From NCBI GenBank assembly GCA_964019425.1, contig OZ025783.1, positions 1,612,001 to 1,676,000 on the forward strand: a stretch of 64,000 bases of DNA. The letters are read 5' to 3'. Below the pieces are notes generated by a model that saw only the letters and a list, made by a program, of their open reading frames with translations, was not told the DNA's origin and ran no database searches. The DNA comes from Flectonema sp. DT1601 (Eukaryota; Euglenozoa; Diplonemea; Diplonemida; Diplonemidae). The position numbers and the translations under genes are program-made. Positions 51,166-61,800 of the stretch are shown here, piece after piece (positions within the stretch are counted from its first letter, which is position 1; each line of letters opens with the position of its first letter).

Positions 51166-54100
51166 GCAAAAAAGCGCGAAATATTCATTGTTACGGTTAT
51201 ATGTTACTTATTCTCTGTGATTCTCTTCTCTTTTTTTTATTGAAGGTGCCGCATATATTTGTGGGCATAACGAATGTAAAAGTGCTGACACTTATTAAGT
51301 GGTCTGTTTACTCCTCCCTCTAATTCGCTCAGTCTGATCTGTCAAAAAATCTGTTTATCAATAGTAGTAACACTGCTGTTGAGAGACTCTGTTTGTGATT
51401 ATTTTCTTAACTGGTAACAGTGCCTGACTAGAGAATAGATAGAAAAGAAACAACTTCAATGGGGGGATAAGAATTCAGTTAACAACTGTATTAGGCAAGC
51501 CTTTTATAATGTAGTCTACTTTATTTTTATTGACAACCACTTTAATGGAGTTACGCAGCGGTGGAGAACGAATTTTTTTTCTTTTTGGTAGTTAAAAATC
51601 CTTTCAAAAAAAGTCGGGTGGTTCTGGTTAGCGGATCCCCGAGAAGATTACCTCGTCTTTCTGCGCTATTTAATCATTTTGTGTGTCAGGGACATGATTG
51701 TTGTGTTCGCTGTCTCGACTTAGAAATTTATTTATTACCATTCGGATTTCCTATACTGTTGTATTGCATGCCTTTCAGTGATTAGTAACGTTCGGTTCAC
51801 TGTTGGGATGACATGTGTTGTGCTTTTCTTGAGTTTTAAACACATTAATTCTGTGGCCCCCCCCAATAGTGCGAAAGATCCCCCAACTCCCTCACTTTAC
51901 TTCTCCTATTGCAAAAAAAACAAAAAAAAAAAAAAACACAGCAGTTGTGACAAATGTTAACAACATTTACGTAGTCATTCTCGTGTGCACAGCACGTTGT
52001 CACGGTTGTTGGTGGTGCCGCAACAGTGCTGTGTTTTTTTATTTTCATAAAACTGAATAAGAAAAAAAAAAGAAAGAATACCTTCCATTAAAAAAAAAAT
52101 GAATTTTTTTTTTTTTTTTTTTTTATTCCTTTCTTCCATCCCATCCTAGTTTTCCAGCTATTTGTTTTCTAGCTGGTTTGTAACTGTTGCGCGCTACATA
52201 TCCACATCCATGTAGCCGCGTGTACCTTATTTTCATTCTTTGAGTGTGTAGACTTTAGTGCCATTAACCTTTCGGAAACAATCTGTTTGTGTACGATGAT
52301 GAGAAAATGGTTGTTTGTTACCAAGTATTCAGGTATCTTAACTTGCAAACAGTCGGCACAGCCACAACTTTTTGTTCAATCAATGTCGTGGTATTTCTTA
52401 CATTTCTTTTTATTGCTTTTAGCTCACTAAATCCATAGCAACTAATTTCATTTTCCCCCTTTTCCAATTCCCCAAAGTAGTGTGTGAAAGAAAAATAGAA
52501 ATTCGAAACGCATTGATTGTGACTGTCAATCAAATTATAAAAAAATGAAAAAAAGAGAAAAAAAAAAGTGTTTGCAAAAATTAGAAATCTTTTTTTTTTT
52601 TGCGAGCTTTTATCTTCGACGAAAATGTAGTCAGCGCCGATCTATTTATTGCATCCTTTTTAGGGTGAACTGATATCGATAAGCTGAGTTGCAGAATTTT
52701 ACAAATATAGTTGGGATTCAACTATGCCAAGTGAGTCCCATAGCGACAAATTATGAGATGAAATCTCACAGCTATTTAACTCTTCATGTGTATCCACTTT
52801 ACCGTCGCTCCCATTCTGTCTTGCCGTTAGTTTGTTACACCAGTCCCGCTAATTGCTGTGTTTTTTACCCCTTCTCCTCACCCTTTTTTCGAACGCAACA
52901 TTATATAAAGGGGGTCTCAGTTGACTCCGGTGACATAGCAAAAAGACATTTAATAAATAATAATAAAAAAAAGCTGTACTGGCAACTGTTTATTCTCAAT
53001 TCATCCCCTCATGAAATACATTATAGCTGTGTGTCAAAGTTTGGCACGAAAAAAACCGACGGATAATAATTACGAAAAAGTCTGAAGAAAAGAGCAAAAA
53101 GAAGGGGAAAAAATACAGTTATTGGGTCTTATTTAAAGTTCTATTTCTTCAGAGCATTTAGTGAATTGTGTCGGGATTCTTGAAATCTGATAAAGACACC
53201 TTCCGAAACCGAAATAATGTGATGCTCAAAGGCATTTTTTTTTTTTTTTTTTTTTTTTTTTGTTCGTATTTCGTTTTGCGAATGAGCCTCGTGCTAATTC
53301 GTAAATCCCCAAAAAAAAAAAAAAAAAAAAAAAAGGAAAGGAAAGGAAAGGAAGAAACAAAGAACAGGGTAATAATATTATAACATTCCAATGACAACAC
53401 ACCTTAACACCCTACCCCATTTTATAATTGTTAGTTAGTTCACATCACCTGTGGTGGTTCTTGCATTTCAAAAAAAAAAAAAAAAAAGTGGAACAAAAAA
53501 ACCCTGTTTCAACACAATTATTTAGAAAACCTAATTTTCTGCACAAGTCGAAATAGCAAGTGCACAAAAATCCATTAGGCAAAAAGGTTGTAAAAGTAAT
53601 TGTGTTGAGATGGCGGTTATTTCCACACAAAAAAAAAAAAAAAAAAAAAAAAAAAATTAAATAAATAAATAAATAAAGTTTTTTATTATTGTTTTACAGA
53701 TTTCGATAATTTTTTCCTTTTCTTCTTTTTGGATTCCGTTAACACATGCTGTTGGAAAGCAGTTCTTTTGATGTTGTTGAGAGTGACAAGCAAGGATTGC
53801 AGGATGGTTGCAATATACTCAAATTGATATTTGTGTGTTCCAACGACATCCTTGGGGGGGAAAAAAAAAAAAAAAAAAAAAGTTTTCCCAGAGCTTCTCT
53901 CATGGAAAATAGTGATAAATGAGAAGATCGTGTTTTACTTTTGTACCTTCTTATGCAGTGTCATTGTTTTTACGTTACTTAGCTAATTGTGGTAATAAAA
54001 AAGAAATAAATTATTGACGCGTGACGTTCTTCGGTAAGTAACCATTGATACTGTTCATAAATAAGTTGTTCATTGTAAAACGAATCGAATGTTAAAAGCA

Positions 54101-54515
54101 GATCTCAGGATTATAAATGTCGATAACCATTTGATTCCCTTCGACCTTCTTATGATGATTGTTGGTGTTTGAGCTAAGCGTCGGATTCTTGCAATTCTAT
54201 TTTTCTAATTATTAGTAGTCTTTGAGGTTTAAAAAAAGACTGTTTTACCACAACTTCACACACACACAAAACACACGCCCCCCATTTGTGTTGCCTATTT
54301 TTATTTGCTGCAATTCTGCTATTTCGCTACTTCTGGTTGTTTGTTTTTTTTGTTTTTTTTTTTTTGCGAAAAACAGTCGGTTTCTTTTAATAATTGAATC
54401 CGATTTCTTTATTCTTAACAGGAAACTTATGAGATGGAGTCGGGGAAAAAAAAAAAAAAAAAAAAATTAAAGTGTATTTTTGTTTTATGTTTCTTCACAT
54501 TTCTACTTTCCAACA
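50189..54515. other. 4.3-kb gene-poor region rich in homopolymers
   Basis: No convincing gene on either strand. It holds the densest poly-A/poly-T runs in the window (for example 50331-50346, 51062-51081, 51135-51162, 52106-52125, 53236-53261, 53310-53332, 53628-53656, 53860-53881), GTT repeats (50281-50305) and GGAAA repeats (53332-53352). One clear hairpin is GCTACAT/ATGTAGC at about 52192-52215. Frames of 60-125 codons here are mostly homopolymer translations. The length makes it a candidate transcription-unit boundary, although gene direction does not change across it. Confidence 0.55.
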
Positions 54516-54543
54516 GGACCATCAGTTGGGTGTTTGGCTGCAG

Positions 54544-55650
54544 ATGCCTACTTGTGAGGGTTTGCTGTCGCGTGTTTTCACTTATTCATCAAAATTGATT
54601 TTCTTTGATGTGTTTACGGAACAAAGTACAACAATCCTCTGCTCACTCGGGTGTGGATATGAATACGATAAATATAATGAATTAGATCAGATCCGCTTGG
54701 GAGAGATCGCGAGGCAATTCCAAGTTGGAGACACCGTCAACGTAACATACAAAGAGGTTAATGGTCAAACTAATCACATGACACTTATACGAAAACTTCA
54801 TTCGGGAAACGGAGAGCTACCCAAAGACATAAAACAAAAAGCTGCTGCCAGCAGTGCATCTCATCATCAGAGAGGTGGTACTGGAAGCAAGACTAAAGAA
54901 ACGAGGAAACCAGTTGGGAAATGGTGCAAGTATTGGGTGAATTCAAAAAGCTGTCCAATTCAGAATTGCAAACAGGAACACCCGACGGGGGACGCTTTGA
55001 AAACTGCCAGACAAGAGTGGGCTGCTGACAGAGCAACGAGACGAGCTGCAGAAGCAAAGCGACGTGCTCAACTTACTGGTGAAGATCCGAATCAAGCAGC
55101 AGATGGTCTTAAGCGACCAAAGAGAGAAAGAGCGACTATGTTTTGTGATTGGGTTCTTAAGAACTTTGATATCCCAAACTCAACAGTTGTTCCTATTTTA
55201 GATATTGCTGGTGGTAAAGGAGACGTCACAGAGTACTTTACAAACAAAGGAATAGCCAGCCTGATTATTGATCCTCGACAATGTGAACACAAACTACCTC
55301 AAATAACGAAATGCTTTGATGACGACTTCATCACAAATCCTGATCACTCGTCTCTTGTAAAAGAAACGCCACTCGTTCTCGGTATGCATCCTGACCAGGC
55401 GACTGAATCCATTGTTGACTTCGCGCTATTACATAAGAAACCATTCGCAATAGTACCGTGTTGTATATTCTTAAGGGAATTAGGTTCTCATCGATTCGAT
55501 GCTAATCAGAAACTCGTTACTACATACGAACAATTCGTTGACTACCTTCAAAATAAGCACCCGAAGATTAAAAGAGACTTTCTGGGGTTCAGAGGTCGGA
55601 ATATGATATTATCTCTTTTTAACTACACAGACGAGTCTACAGTACCTTGA
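54544..55650 (+). CDS. OB-fold / CCCH zinc finger / SAM methyltransferase fusion
   Basis: 368 residues, 28 nt after a CTTTCCAACAG acceptor; upstream in-frame codons lie before it. Residues 1-90 look like an OB-fold (SRVFTYSSKLIFFDVFTEQS, then GDTVNVTYKE). Residues about 128-150 carry a C-x8-C-x4-C-x3-H finger (WCKYWVNSKSCPIQNCKQEH). Residues about 195-350 are a Rossmann-like methyltransferase: ILDIAGGKGDVTEYF (SAM loop), LIIDPRQ, LGMHPDQATESIVDFAL and IVPCCIFLRE. OB-fold plus CCCH plus SAM domain points to RNA, probably tRNA, as substrate. The exact modification cannot be read from sequence. Confidence 0.78.
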   Translation: MPTCEGLLSRVFTYSSKLIFFDVFTEQSTTILCSLGCGYEYDKYNELDQIRLGEIARQFQVGDTVNVTYKEVNGQTNHMTLIRKLHSGNGELPKDIKQKAAASSASHHQRGGTGSKTKETRKPVGKWCKYWVNSKSCPIQNCKQEHPTGDALKTARQEWAADRATRRAAEAKRRAQLTGEDPNQAADGLKRPKRERATMFCDWVLKNFDIPNSTVVPILDIAGGKGDVTEYFTNKGIASLIIDPRQCEHKLPQITKCFDDDFITNPDHSSLVKETPLVLGMHPDQATESIVDFALLHKKPFAIVPCCIFLRELGSHRFDANQKLVTTYEQFVDYLQNKHPKIKRDFLGFRGRNMILSLFNYTDESTVP

Positions 55651-55815
55651 GATGTGTTCTCACTGTGGTTTACTTTATTTGGTTCATCAGAAACTTATTT
55701 TCATTATTATCGCATCTACAAACTACATGTGTAGCTGAATAGCCGTCAAGAAATGTATTTAAGGTTAGTTAGCTGCTGTGATCTTTATTTTATTTAGTCC
55801 GCAGTAACTAATAAT

Positions 55816-58800
55816 ATGCGACTTCGAGGATACTTGTTTGGGATTTCCTTATGGATGCTCACTGGGAGTGCGACAGCACAACAGCAACAGTGTAGTCCAA
55901 TAACAGTTGAGGCTGACTGTTTAAAGAATAAATGTGACTGGGACTCAACCAGTCGTATCTGCAGCACAGTCTGCAGGCCACTTGTAGAAAGGGATTGCTT
56001 GACTGCAGCTGACTGTAAGTGGGATGGAATCGGATGCTCAAATAACATTCCAGCGATGACAAACTTCTGCAGTCAGTTTGATGCGAAAACCTGCGTAGCT
56101 CCAGACTGCTACTGGGACTCTACAAATAAATTCTGTAAGATGTCCTGTATGATGTACTTCACGGACTCTGACTGTAATAAAGAACCACAATGTATGTGGG
56201 ACATGAAACAATGTATCGATAGGAACCCTTCTACTGGTGGTCCTACTTGCTCTAATGCTGGTTCTATAACAGACTGTACTCTTATGAATGGATGTACTTG
56301 GGATGGTAAATCTTGTATTCCAATTCAAACAATAAATAATGATCCTTGTTTCAATACTTCCAGAGCATCATGTTCATTACCAGACTGTCAGTGGCATGAT
56401 AGTACAAGTGAGTGTTATTCAATGTGTATGTTTGTTAGTATTGAAAGTACTTGTGCTCTGAACCCGTTTTGTGTTTGGGATCCGTCAAAGACGTTGTGTA
56501 ATAAAATGAGTAGTAGTAGCTGTGGAGGTCTTTCTCGTAATGACTGCAATCAACAACCTAATTGTAATTGGAATAGTAATGGATGTTCTTCAGCAACTTC
56601 AGTTTTATGTTCAAATATCTCTGACTTGCTGAATTGTAACCAACGTTCAGACTGTCAGTGGGATGCTGTCAGCAACAGTTGTATTATTACAGAGGTTTGT
56701 ATTTATTATTTTGTTTCTAAAGAAATTGTTTACGAAGTTCTGGTTAATCATCATCACAAATACCACAAACAGTGTTCGATGCTTTCACTCCCAGAATGCG
56801 CTCAGAAACCAACACAGTGCACTATGATTTCTGGTAAGTGTGCTGCTATTTGTTCAAACTTATCTGATGTTAATTGCGGTAAGAATATTGACTGCGATTG
56901 GAATCAAATGACACAAGTCTGTAGTAATAAAATGATTTCATGCAACTCCTTAGGACAGAACGAATGCCAGAATGCAATGCAGTGCATGTGGGATGCCAAC
57001 ACCAACAGCTGCAACGACTACACCACTCCAGTTGTTTGTTATTTCTTATTAATGAGCGACTGTAATTTAAACACTGACTGCGATTGGGATCAATCGATTC
57101 AGATGTGTATGGATAAGAAGGTTGCATGTAGTTCATTGAGAGAGACTGAGTGCATGAAGAAACCTTTACAGTGCATGTGGGACATCAATACCAAGAGCTG
57201 TGCGGATTTAGCAATCGGTCCAGTTTCATGTTACGGTTTATCAATGGGTGACTGCTCACAGAATAAAAGTTGTGATTGGGAACCAACAATGCAGATGTGT
57301 ATGGATAAGAAGGTTGCATGTAGTTCATTGAGAGAGACTGAGTGCATGCAGAAACCTTTACAGTGCATGTGGGATATCAATACCAAGAGCTGTACAGACT
57401 CAGCAATCGGTCCAGTTTCATGTTACGGTTTATCAATGGGTGACTGCTCACAGAATAAAAGTTGTGATTGGGAACCAACAATGCAGATGTGCTTAGAAAA
57501 ACAAATAACATGCAGCCCTTTACAACAATTAGAGTGTATGCAGAGACCCTTGCAGTGCATGTGGGATATCAATACCAAGAGCTGTATGGACTTAGCAATC
57601 GGTCCAGTTTCATGTTACGGTTTATCAATGGGTGACTGCTCACAGAATAAAAGTTGTGATTGGGAACCAACAATGCAGATGTGTATGGATAAGAAGGTTG
57701 CATGTAGTTCATTGAGAGAGACTGAGTGCATGCAAAAACCTTTACAGTGCATGTGGGACATCAATACCAAGAGCTGTATGGACTTAGCAATCGGTCCAGT
57801 TTCATGTTACGGTTTATCAATGGGTGACTGCTCACAGAATAAAAGTTGTGATTGGGAACCAACAATGCAGATGTGCTTAGAAAAACAAATAACATGCAGC
57901 CCTTTACAACAATTAGAGTGTATGCAGAGACCCTTGCAGTGCATGTGGGATATCAATACCAAGAGCTGTATGGACTTAGCAATCGGTCCAGTTTCTTGTT
58001 ACGGTTTATCAAGGGGTGACTGCTCGCAGAATAAAAGTTGTGATTGGGATCAATCGATTCAGATGTGTATGGATAAGAAGGTTGCATGCAGTTCATTGAG
58101 AGAGACTGAGTGCATGAAGAAACCTTTACAGTGCATGTGGGATATCAATACCAAGAGCTGTGCGGACTTAGCAATCGGTCCAATTTCATGCTACGGTTTG
58201 TCAATGGGTGACTGCGCTCAAAAGAAAGACTGTAACTGGGATGCAGCAGCCCAGATGTGTATGGATAAGAAGGTTGCATGTAGTTCATTGAGAGAGACTG
58301 AGTGCATGCAAAAACCTATGCAGTGCATGTGGGACATCAATACCAAGAGCTGTATGGACTTAGCAATCGGTCCAGTTTCATGTTACGGTTTATCAAGGGG
58401 TGACTGCTCACAGAATAAAAGTTGTGATTGGGAACCAACAATGCAGATGTGTATGGATAAGAAGGTTGCATGTAGTTCATTGAGAGAGACTGAGTGCATG
58501 CAGAAACCTTTACAGTGCATGTGGGATATCAATACCAAGAGCTGCGCGGACTCAGCAATCGGTCCAGTTTCATGTTACGGTTTATCAATGGGTGACTGCT
58601 CACAGAATAAAAGTTGTGATTGGGATCAATCGCTTCAGATGTGTATGGATAAGAAGGTTGCATGTAGTTCATTGAGAGAGACTGAGTGCATGCAGAAACC
58701 TTTACAGTGCATGTGGGATATCAATACCAAGAGCTGTGCGGACTCAGCAATCGGTCCAGTTTCTTGTTACGGTTTATCAAGTGGTGACTGCTCACAGAAT

Positions 58801-61800
58801 AAAAGTTGTGATTGGGATCAATCGATTCAGATGTGTATGGATAAGATAGCAGCGTGTAGTTCTCTAGGTCTGTCTGAATGCATGCAGAAACCTCTCCAAT
58901 GCATGTGGGATACGACAATCAACAAGTGTAGTAGTAAAGCAATCAGTCCTGTTTCATGTTACGGTTTATCAAGGGGTGACTGCTCACAGAATAAAAGTTG
59001 TGATTGGGATCAATCGATTCAGATGTGTATGGATAAGAAGGTTGCATGCAGTTCATTGAGAGAGACTGAGTGCATGCAGAAACCTTTACAGTGCATGTGG
59101 GATATCAATACCAAGAGCTGTGCGGACTCAGCAATCGGTCCAGTTTCTTGTTACGGTTTATCAAGGGGTGACTGCTCACAGAATAAAAGTTGTGATTGGG
59201 ATCAATCGATTCAGATGTGTATGGATAAGATAGCAGCGTGTAGTTCTCTAGGTCTGTCTGAATGCATGCAGAAACCTCTCCAATGCATGTGGGATACGAC
59301 AATCAACAAGTGTAGTAGTAAAGCAATCAGTCCTGTTTCATGTTACGGTTTATCAAGGGGTGACTGCGCTCAGAAGAAAGACTGTAACTGGGATACAACA
59401 GCACAGATGTGTATGGATAAGAAGGTTGCATGTAGTTCATTGAGAGAGACTGAGTGCATGCAGAAACCTTTGCAGTGCATGTGGGATATCAATACCAAGA
59501 GCTGTGGTGACTCAGCAATCGGTCCAATTTCTTGTTACGTTTTGTCAATGGGTGACTGTGCTCAAAAGAAGGACTGCGATTGGGATCAATCGCTTCAGAT
59601 GTGTATGGATAAGAAGGTTGCATGTAGTTCATTGAGAGAGACTGAGTGCATGCAGAAACCTTTACAGTGCATGTGGGACATCAATACCAAGAGCTGTGCG
59701 GACTCAGCAATCGGTCCAGTTTCATGTTACAGTTTATCAAGGGGTGACTGCGCTCAAAAGAAGGACTGCGATTGGGATCAATCGCTTCAGATGTGTATGG
59801 ATAAGAAGGTTGCATGTAGTTCATTGAGAGAGACTGAGTGCATGCAGAAACCTTTACAGTGCATGTGGGACATCAATACCAAGAGCTGTGCGGACTCAGC
59901 AATCGGTCCAGTTTCATGTTACAGTTTATCAAGGGGTGACTGCGCTCAAAAGAAGGACTGCGATTGGGATCAATCGCTTCAGATGTGTATGGATAAGAAG
60001 GTTGCATGTAGTTCATTGAGAGAGACTGAGTGCATGCAGAAACCTTTGCAGTGCATGTGGGATATCAATACCAAGAGCTGTGGTGACTCAGCAATCGGTC
60101 CAATTTCTTGTTACGTTTTGTCAATGGGTGACTGCGCTCAAAAGAAGGACTGCGATTGGGATCAATCGCTTCAGATGTGTATGGATAAGAAGGTTGCATG
60201 CAGTTCATTGAGAGAGACTGAGTGCATGCAGAAACCTTTACAGTGCATGTGGGATATCAATACCAAGAGCTGTGCGGACTCAGCAATCGGTCCAGTTTCA
60301 TGTTACAGTTTATCAAGGGGTGACTGCGCTCAAAAGAAGGACTGCGATTGGGATCAATCGCTTCAGATGTGTATGGATAAGAAGGTTGCATGTAGTTCAT
60401 TGAGAGAGACTGAGTGCATGCAGAAACCTTTACAGTGCATGTGGGATATCAATACCAAGAGCTGTATGGATTCAGCAATCGGTCCAGTTTCTTGTTACAG
60501 TTTATCAAGGGGTGACTGCGCTCAGAAGAAGGACTGTGAATGGGAACCATTTAACGGAATGTGTATTGACAGCCAGAAGATTGGTTGTGATAAGTTACAG
60601 CCATCTGAGTGCATGATGAATATACAATGTACGATGTCTAGTGGCAAATGTGGAAAAAAACTTCCTTGCATCTCCCTCTCACTAAGTGATTGTAGTGCTG
60701 ATCCCAGATGTGAAGTACAAGGAACATATTGTGTTGATTTAAAGTCAGTAGATTCTTGTAATAAAAAGAGTAACTTTGATTGCATTGGCGAGTGCGAGTG
60801 GAGTTCTGGAAGTTGTCAATCAATTGGACCTCAATGTTCAGTCATCTCTGACATGCAGAGTTGTGAGTCTGATTTGAGTTGTTCTTGGAATGGTATTCAA
60901 CTTCAGTGTGAACCTCTCAGATGTAATTACCCAAAAGGCAAATGCCAGGGTGCTCACTGCCAACCAAACCCCAAAAACAACAAATGCGAAGCCAGCGTTT
61001 GCAACGCTCTTTCTGAATCCGATTGCAAGATGAACACCGATTGCCAGATACTGAACTTCCCTCAGTTTTCGTATTCAATGTGTGGACCAAGTCCTGGAAG
61101 GTTATTTTGCACCGCTTCCTCGAGAGATGATTGCGAAAAACGAATGGGAATGTGCAGCTGGGACAGCAATCAGGAGTGCCGACCAGTTGATATGAAAGAA
61201 ATTTGCAGCAAACTAACAGACAAGTCAGAGTGTTTAGGACCAGTGAGCCCATGTGACTGGATGAGTGGGAAATGTATTCCATACGCCTGCTACAGTAATA
61301 ACAATGAACAAGATTGCAATGCCGCTCAGGGATGCAGTTGGGCTAGTGTTTACTGTGAAAGAGATAGAGCGATGACTAACCCTTGTCCTCATATGGGAAT
61401 CAGAGAGTGCCATGATAACACTCGTTGTGGTATTGCAGACAACGACAAGTGTACTGGCTGCAGTGACTACGATAATGAATCAACTTGTACTTCTACAAGA
61501 CTGTGCGGATGGGAGACAAATATTTGCACCCGACCACCAGGGTGTTCAGATATGCAGACTGAAGCTGACTGTCTTACTAATGGATGCTACTACGACAGTA
61601 AAGAACAAATGTGCAGAGACGCAGAAGATCGCCCGCCATGCTCACAATATCCTTTAGCTAAATGCTTAACAACAATCGGGTGTAGGTCAGAGTTAACAAA
61701 ATGCATCGATGACACGACACCAGTCTGTTCGACACTTAGCAGAGAGAAGTGTAATCATTTTAAAATCTGCAGATACTCTCGTAAAGATAAAGCGTGTGTA

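Noticed and set aside
52689-53066. 125-codon + strand frame in the gene-poor region
   Set aside because: Composition matches spacer, no domain, no start with a nearby acceptor, and it crosses simple sequence.
53310-53352. Telomere-like or satellite repeat (GGAAA units after poly-A)
   Set aside because: Only about four short GGAAA units, grading into a homopolymer; simple sequence explains it.
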